A DNA stretch of 64,000 nucleotides. It comes from Sycobia sp. Sy_11. Its lineage: Eukaryota > Arthropoda > Insecta > Hymenoptera > Epichrysomallidae. A program made the position numbers and the translations under genes. Shown one piece after another: positions 42,763-52,345 of the stretch. The notes under the pieces are model-generated. The model was given only the letters and a program-made list of their open reading frames with translations. It searched no databases and was not told where the DNA came from. Where the stretch lies: assembly GCA_018907035.1 (NCBI GenBank), contig JACCIC010000374.1, positions 1-64,000 on the forward strand, in the 5' to 3' direction. How positions within the stretch are numbered: position 1 is the stretch's first letter; each line of letters begins with the position of its first letter.

Positions 42763-44072
42763 TACGTAAACTATATTTATGCTCATAAATTCTCTTTTTT
42801 AAATATCTACCTGTTTGTCCAATATAGTATTTATCACAATCCATGCAATTTATCTTGTAAACAACTTCTGACTTTAAGCATAAATCATCCTTATCTTTGC
42901 AATTATTAAACAATCTAATTAAATTATTGCTATTTTTAAAGAAAATTTGAATGTTATATTTCCGAAAATTTCTTTTTATTCTTTCAGATAATCCTCGAAC
43001 ATATGGCAAGACAATAATTTTGCCTCCGTTAAAATCAATTCCTGCACTATGTCTATTTTCGGTATTATAAATGTCAAACAATCTCTCAGCAATCAATCTA
43101 TTAATAAATTGAATTGGATAGCCATTATTAATAAAAGTCTCTCTTACTATCTGTAAATTATTTTGTCTAAAATCTTTATGTGACAATTTAATTGCTCTGT
43201 CAATGACACCTCTCAATGCTCCAATTTTGTTTCCGAATTGGTGGTGTGAATTAAAATCTAAAAACCTACCTGACCAAGTAGGCTTTCTGTACCAATTAAG
43301 TTTTACCTTATTATTACTACATCTAATTACATTAATGTCCAAAAAACTTAACTGACTATTTACTTCAACCTCCCTTGTAAATTTAATTCTGTCATGTACA
43401 GAATTGAAAACATCCACCATTTCATCCACAAAAAATTCTGGAACAATTGTAAAGATATCATCAACATATCTCTTAAATATCATTGGTTCAAAAAGCAATT
43501 TTGACAAGGCTATACTTTCCAACTTTTCCATAACTAAATTAGCTATAACCGGTGACAAAGGCGACCCCATTGGCCATCCGTATTTTTGTTCATAAAATTT
43601 ATTATCAAATGAAAAAATTGTGTTATTAAAAACCAAATTAATTGCTTTAATAAATTCATTCATTGTCAATTTTGTATGCAAATTAATTTCATTCCACTTT
43701 TCCTGTATAATATCATTTAACAACTCTAAAGGTACATTTGTAAACAAAGATACTACATCCAATGAAATCATGCTGTAGTTTTTCGGAATAACAATATCTT
43801 TCATTTCATTGTAAAAACACCAACTATCCTTAATGTAAGAACTAGTTCTTCCAACTATCTTAACCAATATATTAGACAAAAATCTAGCAATATTATAAGT
43901 TGGGAAACCTATGGAAGATATTAATTATTCTAAATGTCAGATTTTCTTTATGAATCTTGGGAAGCCCATAACATTTTGCCACAGTTCCATTTTCACATTT
44001 TAAATACTTATATGTAGTATCATTTATATATTCATTTCTTTTCCAATTATTTAATAACTCTTTCAAATTATT
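42762..44072 (-). pseudogene. PLE-1 reverse transcriptase with truncated GIY-YIG endonuclease
   Basis: The main frame 43879-42716 starts at a non-ATG codon and continues upstream in frame (FPTYNIARFLSNILV). Earlier sequence at 43905-44060 carries KCYGLPKIHK in another frame. RT motifs are YSMISLDVVSLFTNVPL, KYGWPMGSPLSPVIANLVME and FKRYVDDIFTI, and YRKPTWSGRFLDFNS follows. The C-terminal GIY-YIG begins INCMDCDKYYIGQTGRYLKK and is cut after about 30 residues by the junction at 42762. The enzyme couples target nicking with reverse transcription. Confidence 0.9.
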
Positions 44073-44453
44073 TTATAGCTTAATGATATATGGATTACCA
44101 ATCTTCAAATAAGTACTATCATCATTTAATATATTATTTATACAATTTATGTAATCAATTTTATTGGAAGCTACAGTTACATTACCTTTGTCGGCCTTTT
44201 GGAAGATTATATTAGGGTTAGTTTTCAAAAAATTCTTCGCGGTAATTAAATCATGTATAAAATTACTATTTAAAAAATTATCAAATTTATTTTCTCTTTT
44301 AAAATTACTAATGACATTAACCAAAGATGCCCTACATTCCTTTTTTACTTCATCTTTTAAACCAAAAAGATTACTTTCAACCTCCGCGATGATTTCTTTG
44401 ATCGGGAGATTATTTTTACAATATAATATTCCATGTTTGGCACCTTTAGACAT
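44073..44453 (-). pseudogene. PLE-1 N-terminal coding region
   Basis: A 126-codon frame starting MSKGAKHGILYCKN, containing LITAKNFLKTNPNIIFQKAD, the N-terminal part found before the RT of Penelope-like elements. It ends at a stop at 44073; the RT continues in other frames. Confidence 0.85.
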
Positions 44454-44563
44454 GATGTTTATTACTTCATTTGGTATTTGTGTAGAGGGGAAATTTATAT
44501 TTGATTTGCGAAGTTTGGTGGTGGGGATGGGTATATATAGATTGGAATATAAGGTTTAGATTA

Positions 44564-44603
44564 GTCCCTGATGAGGAGCCGTAGCGAGCTCGAAACGTTG
44601 GAC
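44564..44603 (+). ncRNA. Hammerhead-ribozyme-like motif, PLE-1 right arm
   Basis: GTCC (44564), CTGATGAG (44568-44575), stem II (GAGC with GCTC), GAAA (44592-44595), ACGTT, GGAC (44600-44603). Penelope-like elements are known to carry small type-I hammerheads with very short stem III in their terminal repeats. This fits that description. Activity is not shown. The motif is on the strand opposite to the RT. Confidence 0.7.
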
Positions 44604-44994
44604 AAGTCTTCAATTAGGTAAGGGTGTTGGGGACAGTCAGACTGCACTTTACTAACAAAGAATTTTTTCAGCTAATATTTTATTTTCAGATTAGTCTACG
44701 GGGGTGAATGTAAACAAGGACAGTCTGACTGTCATTATAATTTTAATTTAATTTTTAATTTAATTTTTATTTTTAATTTTTATTTTTTTATTTTATTTTT
44801 ATTATTTTTTATTTTTTATTTCTTATTTTTTATTATTTTTTATTATTATTTTAATTTTTTATTTTTATTTTATTTTGATTTTTATGTTATTTTATTTCGG
44901 ATGGAATTGATTGGACTGTAAGACCAATAAAAAAATATTTATTAATTTGTATATGGGCAGTCGACAGAAGTACAATTCAATTGTATTAATTTAA

Positions 44995-45009
44995 TTACTT
45001 TTATATTAA
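44995..45009. repeat. Target-site duplication of PLE-1 (right)
   Basis: ttacttttatattaa, identical to 41971-41985. Confidence 0.85.
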
Positions 45010-45334
45010 ATCATTTAACTTAATTAAATTAATTTTTCTTGAATAAATACCAAGAGTAGCACTGAGGGCCGAGTGGTAAGTATAATTTCTTATAATAGAA
45101 AAGAAGATCATAGATATGGAAATGTAAAAATAAAAAATTTATAATATAATTATACAATTATTTATAAATTAACATACATTTACTAATTTTTTCCGACCAA
45201 GGTACGTTGAACCTTGGCGACGGTAAGTACTTCAGATAATCATATCCATTATACTGTCGCAGGACTAGGTACATTTAAGGAAATATACCGTGGCCGTATC
45301 TAGAGCTTTGGTCACCTGGTATCTTGTTACTATA

Positions 45335-45384
<50 letters not shown>

Positions 45385-46578
45385 CAATTTTTGTACATAT
45401 TTGTATATATCGTGTGGCATATAGAATTCTGGTATACATGACCAAATACAGAAATGATGAATGAATTAAGCTTTTTTTCTCATTATTATATATTATATTA
45501 TTACTTTTTAATATATATTAAGAACATTTTTATATAGTAGAACATTGTAATAGTTTGCTCACATGGGATTTTAAATTTCTTTTGTAAACACATAGGAAAG
45601 TATTGTTGGTTTCAAGCATATTTTATCATATTTTACCATATTTTATCACCACTTCATTGTATCACTTATTCAACAATATCTTTCATGTATAAGTAAATCA
45701 ATAGTACATTATTTTTTATTTTGCATATAAATTTTTGAGAATCATTTAGTACTTGAACTTTTATTCTATTTTATTTTAGCATTTAATTTTAAGAATTTAC
45801 GATGCATATATATATATATATATGAAAACCGTTTCAAATCAGTTTAAATAATTTCCAATAATCGAAATCATTTATGAAAAAAATTATTTGAAATCATTAA
45901 ATCAGGTGTAAACAAGTTTTCAGATTCAATAAATTATACTTTCCATTAAATTACTAGTAACAGGATCTTGTGAGAATACAGAAAATTTATATGACAAAGA
46001 CTAATTGTAATGTTATGAAAATGTTATTGCCGATAGGAGTAATGATGATTTTGTCAAATGTTAATGTTATTGTCTCTTAAGCAAACATTATAGTGGTCTT
46101 ATAAATGATAAATTAGATCAAGTAGAAGATAATGAAATACAAAAAATTAAGAAAGATAATGATTTATCTACTGACAATAATTTATTTTATAAAAAACAAT
46201 ATCACAATGTATATGTTAAAATTGACCCATATTTAAAAATCTTGATGACAACAAATAATACTGAAATCATCTTCTAGGTTTCATAATTTAACTGGACTTA
46301 CCGATAAAACTTTGAAATATTCAAGCAATTATGAATTGATATTACTGAAGTCATCTATTTTGTTTCGTAATTTAAACTGGACTTTATTATATATCATAAT
46401 CCATTATAACATAAGTTGTAGTAAATTCAAGTTTGTTTTATAAAATAAAGCATATATGTAAATAAAAATATATTAAATTTCAATGAATTTTTATAAAACA
46501 TTCATAAATATTCAACCTACAATTAATTAATTTTAATTCATTTGATGGTCTGGGACTATAGTTTATTTTGTGTACTGT

Positions 46579-46624
<46 letters not shown>

Positions 46625-46652
46625 CTATTATTATATTATTGTATATTCGATT
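45010..46652. other. Intergenic, no gene recognised
   Basis: AT-rich with (TA)n at 45340-45380 and 46582-46618. A short hairpin ccaaggt-acgttga-accttgg lies at 45207-45227. Short repeats of atattttatca and atcattta occur near 45610-45900. No protein is recognised. Confidence 0.5.
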
Positions 46653-46890
46653 ATATCTATACGAGGTCAGATAAAATTAAAAAATCGAGTATATTTAAAA
46701 ATTAAGGTACATCTATGCGAGCCTCTTCAAAGTAGTCCCTTCTTGCATCTATACACCTATTCCAGCGAGTTTTCCAGTTTCCGTAACAATTCTGGAACAC
46801 TTCTCGTCGGACCTCTCCAAGTACCCTCGTCACAGATTCTTCGATGTCTTGAACGGAGTTAAAATCTTGACCTTTGACGTATTTTTTCAA
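46653..46890 (-). pseudogene. Mariner 3' fragment
   Basis: On the minus strand the C-terminal end of a mariner transposase is readable: FQNCYGNWKTRWNRCIDARRDYFEE. It runs into a 3' end with ctcgatttttt-aattttatctgacctcgtatag, a plausible inverted end. Everything upstream is missing. It belongs to a different mariner lineage from the other copies. Confidence 0.7.
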
Positions 46891-46967
46891 ACGGGGGAAT
46901 AGGAAAAAAGAATAGGAAAAAAAGATAGATTTTATAAGGTGAAAAAATGAAGTTTTGCTTAATTCCG

Positions 46968-47160
46968 GTGGTATTTTGAGGAGCGTCTCGTAACCAGGAT
47001 CAAGAATTAAGAGGTAAAGGGTTTTTACGGGATAAGAGAGTTATTGGTCGTTTGAGGAGCGTCTCGCCACCAGGATTACATTCTCTTTTGGAAAGTTAAC
47101 TTATGAACCGTCTGTCTTTTGAGGAGCGCCTTGCAACAAAGATCAAGTTAATAATTTCAG
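46968..47160. repeat. Minisatellite, three units of about 76 bp
   Basis: ttttgaggagcgtctcg followed by accaggatcaag recurs near 46973, 47051 and 47125 with small changes. Each unit includes a GAGCGTCTC half-palindrome. Confidence 0.65.
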
Positions 47161-47261
47161 AGGAAAATTTCAGGTATTTATACTATATTATTTGTGTTAG
47201 TACTTTATTTTATTTAATTAAATTTATAATGAAATATTAAATTAATTTACTTATGATTGTT

Positions 47262-47265
<4 letters not shown>

Positions 47266-47310
<45 letters not shown>
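47266..47310. repeat. (TA)n microsatellite
   Basis: TA run of about 45 bp just left of PLE-2. Confidence 0.9.
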
Positions 47311-47312
<2 letters not shown>

Positions 47313-47338
47313 CGATGAACCATAAGCTCGCGCAATTC

Positions 47339-47351
47339 ATTAACAGTAAAA
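47339..47351. repeat. Target-site duplication of PLE-2 (left)
   Basis: attaacagtaaaa, repeated at 49673-49685. Confidence 0.85.
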
Positions 47352-47611
47352 TTAATAAATATTTGTTAATTGGTCTTACAGTCCAATCAATTCAATCTAA
47401 AAATAAAAATAAAATTAAAAATAAAAATAAAATAAAAATTAAAAATAAAAATTAAATTAAAAATTAAATTAAAATTATAATGACAGTCAGACTGTCCTTG
47501 TTTACATTCACCGCCGTAGACTAATCTGAAAATAAAATATTAGCTGAAAAAATTCTTTGATAGTAAAGTGCAGTCTGACTGTCCCCAACACCCTTACCTA
47601 ATTGAAGACTT

Positions 47612-47651
47612 GTCCAACGTTTCGAGCTCGCTACGGCTCCTCATCAGGGAC
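47612..47651 (-). ncRNA. Hammerhead-ribozyme-like motif, PLE-2 left arm
   Basis: Minus-strand GTCC-CTGATGAG ... GAAACGTT-GGAC, the same as the PLE-1 right-arm motif. Confidence 0.65.
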
Positions 47652-47819
47652 TAAACTAAACCTTATATTCTAATCTATATATATCCCATCCCCACCACCA
47701 AATTTAGTAAATTAAATCTAAATTCCCCCTCTACAAAAACTGTTCAAAACCAATCAATTTAATAAGGAATGATAAAGACTGTTATTAAGGAATGATAAAG
47801 ACTATATTAATTTACCAAA

Positions 47820-48796
47820 CTATAACATTAAATTCACATTATTTCGAGTCCTGGAAATGTGAATACTTTCAAGACTCTCCCTTTCATACTTATTATTAAT
47901 ACCATGTTCCAAAATATCCACTTTCACAAAATCAAAAGAATTTAAAAACTTTAAACAATGCTCTTTTAAACCGGAAGTAATATGTGAGCTACGTAAACTA
48001 TATTTATGCTCATAAATTCTCTTTTTTAAATATCTACCTGTTTGTCCAATATAGTATTTATCACAATCCATGCAATTTATCTTGTAAACAACTCCCGATT
48101 TTAAGCATAAATCATCCCTATCTTTGCAATTATTAAACAATCTACTCAAATTCTTGCTATTTTTAAAGAAAATTTGAATGTTATATTTACGAAAATTTCT
48201 TTTCATTCATTTAGACAGTCCTCTAACATATGGCAAGACAATAATTTTTCCTCCGTTAACATCAATTCCAGCACTATGTCTATTTTCGGTATTATAAATA
48301 TCAAACAATCTCTCAGCAATTAATCTATTAATAAATTGAATTGGATAACCATTATTAATGAAAGATTCTCTTACTATCTGTAAATTATTTTGTCTAAAAT
48401 CTTTATGTGACAATTTTATTGCTCTGTCAATGACTCTGTTAGTGCTCCAATTTTGTTTCCGAATTGGTGGTGTGAATTAAAATCTAAAAACCTACCTGAC
48501 TAAGTAGGCTTTCTGTACCAATTTAGTTTCACCTTATTATTACTACATCTAATGACATTAATGTCCAGAAAACTTAACTTACTATTAACCTCAACCTCCC
48601 TTGTAAATTGAATTCTGTCATGTACAGAATTAAAAACATCCCCCATTTCTTCCACAAAAACTTCCGGACCAATTGTAAAGATATTATCAACATATCTCTT
48701 AAATATCATTGGTTCAAAAATCAATTTTGACAAGGCTATACTTTCCAACTTATCCATAATTAAATTAGCTATAACCGGTGACAAAGGCGACCCCAT
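47820..48796 (-). pseudogene. PLE-2 RT core and complete GIY-YIG C-terminus, frameshifted
   Basis: Pieces 48500-48796 (MGSPLSPVIANLIMDKLE, FKRYVDNIFTI), 48207-48413 (FRQNNLQIVRESFINNGYP) and 47820-48206. The catalytic YVDD is YVDN here. The last piece holds a full GIY-YIG end: KINCMDCDKYYIGQTGRYLK, then CLKFLNSFDFVKVDILEHG and ESLESIHISRTRNNVNLML. It shows what PLE-1 has lost. RT motifs before 48796 are absent. Confidence 0.87.
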
Positions 48797-48881
48797 TGGA
48801 CATTTTTTGTTTAAAATTTATTATCAAATGAACAAATTGTGTTATTAAAAATCAAATTAATTGCTTTAATAAATTTAACAA

Positions 48882-49180
48882 TGAATGATTTATGCTTAAA
48901 ATCAGGAGTTGTTTACAAGATTAATTGCATAGATTGTGATAAATACTATATTCGACAAGCAGGTAGATCTTTAAAAAGAGAATTTATAAACATAAATATA
49001 GTTTCCGTAGCTCACATATTACTTCCGGTTTAAAAGAGCATTGTTTAAAATTTTGAAATTCTTTTGATTTAGTGAAAGTGAATATTTTGGAACATGGTAT
49101 TAATAATAAGTATAAAAGGAAGAGTCTTGAAAGTATTCACATTTCCAGGAATCGAAATAATGTGAATTTAATGTTATAGT
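48882..49180 (+). pseudogene. Inverted duplicate of the PLE C-terminal region
   Basis: Plus-strand sequence reads NDLCLKSGVVYKINCIDCDK, YYIRQAGRSLK, and later SLESIHISRNRNNVNLML with internal stops. It is the reverse complement of 47820-48125, with more substitutions (GQ became RQ at the GIY-YIG). Confidence 0.85.
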
Positions 49181-49323
49181 TTGGTAAATTCGACAGTCTT
49201 TATCATTCCTTATTAAATTGATTGGTTTTGAACAATTTTTGTAGAGGGGGAATTTAGATTTAATTTACTAAATTTGGTGGTGGGGATGGGATATATATAG
49301 ATTTAAATATAAGGTTTAGTTTA

Positions 49324-49363
49324 GTCCCTGATGAGGAGCCGTAGCGAGCTCGAAACGTTGGAC
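49324..49363 (+). ncRNA. Hammerhead-ribozyme-like motif, PLE-2 right arm
   Basis: GTCC (49324), CTGATGAG, stem II, GAAA, ACGTT, GGAC (49360-49363). The core is identical to 44564-44603. Confidence 0.7.
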
Positions 49364-49672
49364 AAGTCTTCAATTAGGTAAGGGTGTTGGGGACAGTCAG
49401 ACTGCACTTTACTATCAAAGAATTTTTTCAGCTAATATTTTATTTTCAGATTAGTCTACGGGGGTGAATGTAAACAAGGACAGTCTGACTGTCATTATAA
49501 TTTTAATTTAATTTTTAATTTAATTTTTATTTTTAATTTTTATTTTATTTTTATTTTTAATTTTATTTTTAATTTTATTTTTATTTTTAGATGGAATTGA
49601 TTGGGCTGTAAGACCAATAAAAAAATCTTTCTTAATTTGTATATGAGCAGTCGACATAAGTACAATGAAATT

Positions 49673-49685
49673 ATTAACAGTAAAA
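49673..49685. repeat. Target-site duplication of PLE-2 (right)
   Basis: attaacagtaaaa, identical to 47339-47351. Confidence 0.85.
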
Positions 49686-50484
49686 ACCTTTATTATTAAT
49701 TGATTAATGAGGATCATTAATTAATTAATAATCGTTGCAAAAGAAGTGGAATTATGTGTTGTATTATTAGACAGTATATAATTATATTTCTCTAAAGACA
49801 ACGATAGCGCGAGAAAAGTCGTGCAGAACAGTAAAAGAGTATAGGGAGAAAGAAAACCGAGCGCATCCAAAGAGCTTTGAACAGACGATCTCTCGCTAAG
49901 GGCCGATGCGAGCTCCGTGAGCAGCAGACGTTGCGACGAGAGAAGCACCAATACTTACACGGTTCGGCGAGTGCGATGAGGGGGGGTCGCCGAAAGTTCT
50001 ACGGCGGAACGCGGTTAGCGAGTTACCTTATTATTAAATGTAATAGGACCAGGCGCAGCGATGCGATCGTAAAATTTATATGTCGTTTTTCAATCATTTT
50101 TTATTTTTGTATTTTTATGTTTTTTTTTATTTTGTTATTGTTATATTTTTTAAAATAAATATTGTTAAATGAACAAGGTGTTATCTTAGAAGTACATTTG
50201 AAAACGTAGCTCCACAACCAATAACTAATCCTCAAAAAAAAATTAACTGTAAATCAATTCAAAACTCTGGTGGGTTGCATTTTCTAACTTGGTTCGTAAC
50301 TTGATCGTTGGCTGATCGACCAAGGGTCTACTTTAGTTGAGCGTAATCGGAATCTACAGTGCAAATAAACCAGGGAATTAAAAGATACTTATACAAGCGA
50401 GCCTGACGACGGGTTGAGCGGTCAGGTGTCGAGGTGGGTTGAACCAGAGCACGAAGTAGCTCACACCAGGAACGTAACGTTACA
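49686..50484 (+). other. Possible LTR remnant ending at a primer site
   Basis: The block ends ...cgtaacgttaca and is followed immediately by a tRNA-Lys-type primer site. It contains aaaataaat near 50150 as a possible poly(A) signal. The LTR start is unclear; tgtaatagg at 50038 is one candidate that would mirror gttaca. No second LTR was found. An ORF at 49877-50158 is Arg-rich and not recognised. Confidence 0.4.
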
Positions 50485-50497
50485 TGGCGCCCGAACA
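50485..50497 (+). promoter_or_regulatory. Primer-binding-site-like sequence (tRNA-Lys type)
   Basis: TGGCGCCCGAACA directly follows gttaca. The first 13 bases equal the start of a tRNA-Lys3-type site; the match then fails. It is followed by a short GA-rich stretch and no gag. Confidence 0.55.
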
Positions 50498-50596
50498 TAC
50501 TCGAATTTCTGATGTATTTTGAGAGAGTGAATGGAGCGTGCGGGCATGTGTTAGAGGGAGATAGTAGGCGCCGGCCTGGTATATCTTTACCCAGCG

Positions 50597-50651
<55 letters not shown>
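50597..50651. repeat. (AG)n microsatellite
   Basis: About 55 bp of AG repeat. Confidence 0.95.
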
Positions 50652-50654
<3 letters not shown>

Positions 50655-50895
50655 TGTGTAGATAGTGCACTCTCTCTGTTCTTCGAGATTGTCAGCATAC
50701 TTGTCAATATTCCTTGCGACCTTTTCATGCTGTCGTGTATTTATTAGTTATGGTCGGTCGGTTTTCGCGCATTTATAATATTAATTTATACTAAAATATT
50801 ATTTCGTGTGCGCGTCTTTACTATAATATCTCTGTGTTTGATTTAGGTATTATAAATAATTATATATTATAATTGTTTTACGCAGTCGTACACTA

Positions 50896-51562
50896 CTGTG
50901 TACAAATATAAGTAGGACTTTTCAATTCAAACCTACCGGATTCATCGATTTCGACAAATTTTTTTATTTTTGAGTAGGTAGTACTATCAGAGTTATCTGT
51001 GTCAAATTTCACGCAATTATCTTTATTTATCGTATAGTTACACTTGTATTTTGTGAAAAAAGAAAAGTTGTCTCTTCGGTTTTTATAATGTCCGAAATTA
51101 TTCAACAAAGTAGTAAATTTTGTGCGCGAAATGAAATATCGATCGCCAATGTTCAGAATGCTGCAAAAGGCCTTTGGTAAGAAGTCAATGTAAAGAGCAA
51201 GTGTTTTTAGCTGGCACAAATTATTCAAAGAAGGTCGAGAATGCGTTGAAGACGAACCATATCAAAGTCAACATCATTTTAAAAGACATTTTGTGCCTGA
51301 AAAGAGCGAAATCTCGGTTGGTACCAAAAATACTCAATGTTTTGGAAAAACATTGATTGAAGAAATAAAATCCGAATCGAAGAACGAACTAATGGCCATT
51401 CCGGAATATAAGTATAAAAAATGTTTTGAAAATTGGAAAAAGTGTTGGCATAATTGAATTACATCGGGGAGGGGATTATTTTGAGGGGGCTGAATTAGAT
51501 TTAAAAAAATAAATAAAGATTTCAAAAGTTATTAGTAAAGTCTTACTTATATTTGTACATAG
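50896..51562 (+). mobile_element. Internally deleted mariner
   Basis: Inverted ends ctgtgtacaaatataagtag (left) and the reverse complement of ctatgtacaaatataagtaa (right), with TA at 50894-50895 and 51563-51564. The length of 667 bp is half of a full mariner. The inside joins N-terminal and C-terminal transposase sequence. The same ends occur at 60502. Confidence 0.8.
51089..51509 (+). pseudogene. Mariner transposase remnant lacking its centre
   Basis: N-terminal fragments, in shifting frames, read SEIIQQSSKFCARNEIS and SWHKLFKEGRECVEDEPY. They then jump to the C-terminal EEIKSESKNELMAIPEYKYK and ENWKKCWHN. The DNA-binding part and the extreme C-terminus remain; all three catalytic Asp regions are deleted. 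The C-terminal part is close to that of the pseudogene at 60980-61384. Confidence 0.75.
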
Positions 51563-51564
51563 TA

Positions 51565-51956
51565 GTATGTTAGGCCTTCGCAATATAATTAACACAATAT
51601 TGAATTTTATAATACATAATTATATTACAATGCATAAAAAGATGCCTAATATTCTTTATTTATCAAAAATGATTTGTTTTATAAAAAAAGATAATGAATA
51701 ATATTTATGTTAAGAAACATTTCCTTAATTATTTCATTGGCAATTATAGATTAATATAATATGTTTAATATAATATGTGACATTTGTTCGTGCACAACAT
51801 TAACAATTAATTATTTTTATTATTTATTACTATTTGAATATTTGTATGCATGAATGGTTATTTTCTTTCATTTCTGTAACTTTAAATGATGACGTCGCTA
51901 CAGGTTCGATTAATGATTAGTTGCAGCCCTGCCTTTCGTAATATGTAGATATAATA
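51565..51956. other. Intergenic, no gene seen
   Basis: AT-rich sequence between two mariner remnants. Confidence 0.5.
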
Positions 51957-52345
51957 TTAGGTGTACAAATAAATTTCCACCGTTTTGTAAAGATGCCGCC
52001 ACCGATAAGATAACATCGAAATTGCCAGCTGTAATAAGTCATATAGTATATGTGGACATCCAGAAATAGTATAACCTTTTAGTACCTCTGACTTTTTACT
52101 CGCATCACTTAGTTTTCATCGTGTTCAGATGTCAAGTTTTGAACCAAGTAAGCGTCATTTGCGGGAATGTTAATTTACTTCTTTCATTTAAAGCAATCTG
52201 CAGATGAAACACATCGGCTACTCATATAAGCATATGGTGGTGTTAATTTGAGTGAGAGAAGTTGTCAGGAGTGGTTCAAAAAATTTAAAAGTGGTGATTT
52301 TGACGTGGAGGACAAAACACGCAGTGAAAGATCCAAAGTGTATGA
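51957..52345 (+). mobile_element. Mariner 5' fragment, cecropia-like
   Basis: Starts after TA with ttaggtgtacaaataaattt, a mariner-type inverted end. Transposase follows from about 52130 (MSSFEPSKRHLRECL), then a second frame with CQEWFKKFKSGDFDVEDKTR. Those motifs (WF-RFK-GDFDVEDK) are typical of cecropia-type mariners. It is broken by a frameshift near 52200 and ends where a TTTA-rich retroelement tail begins. Confidence 0.75.

Larger units (their letters stand above)
41986..44994 (-). mobile_element. Penelope-like element 1 (PLE-1) with inverted 5'-derived arms
   Basis: The left arm 41986-42762 is the reverse complement of 44172-44935. Both contain the terminal ttaataaatattttttta end, an (AAATA)n-like stretch, a gacagtcagactgtc palindrome, a hammerhead-like motif and the N-terminal coding part. 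The minus-strand RT/endonuclease lies between. The right arm has a further ~58-bp extension (aatttgtatatgggcagtcgac ...). A 15-bp target duplication flanks the unit. Confidence 0.88.
47352..49672 (-). mobile_element. Penelope-like element 2 (PLE-2) with inverted 3'-derived arms
   Basis: The left arm (47352 to about 48125) is inverted at about 48880-49672. In contrast to PLE-1, both arms carry the C-terminal coding end (GIY-YIG and 3' untranslated sequence) next to the shared terminal repeat. A partial RT lies between. A 13-bp target duplication flanks the unit. The shared outer ~390 bp are the same as in PLE-1. Confidence 0.87.

Noticed and set aside
50893..51228. 111-codon minus-strand frame
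   Set aside because: It is antisense to the mariner N-terminal remnant and includes the inverted end.
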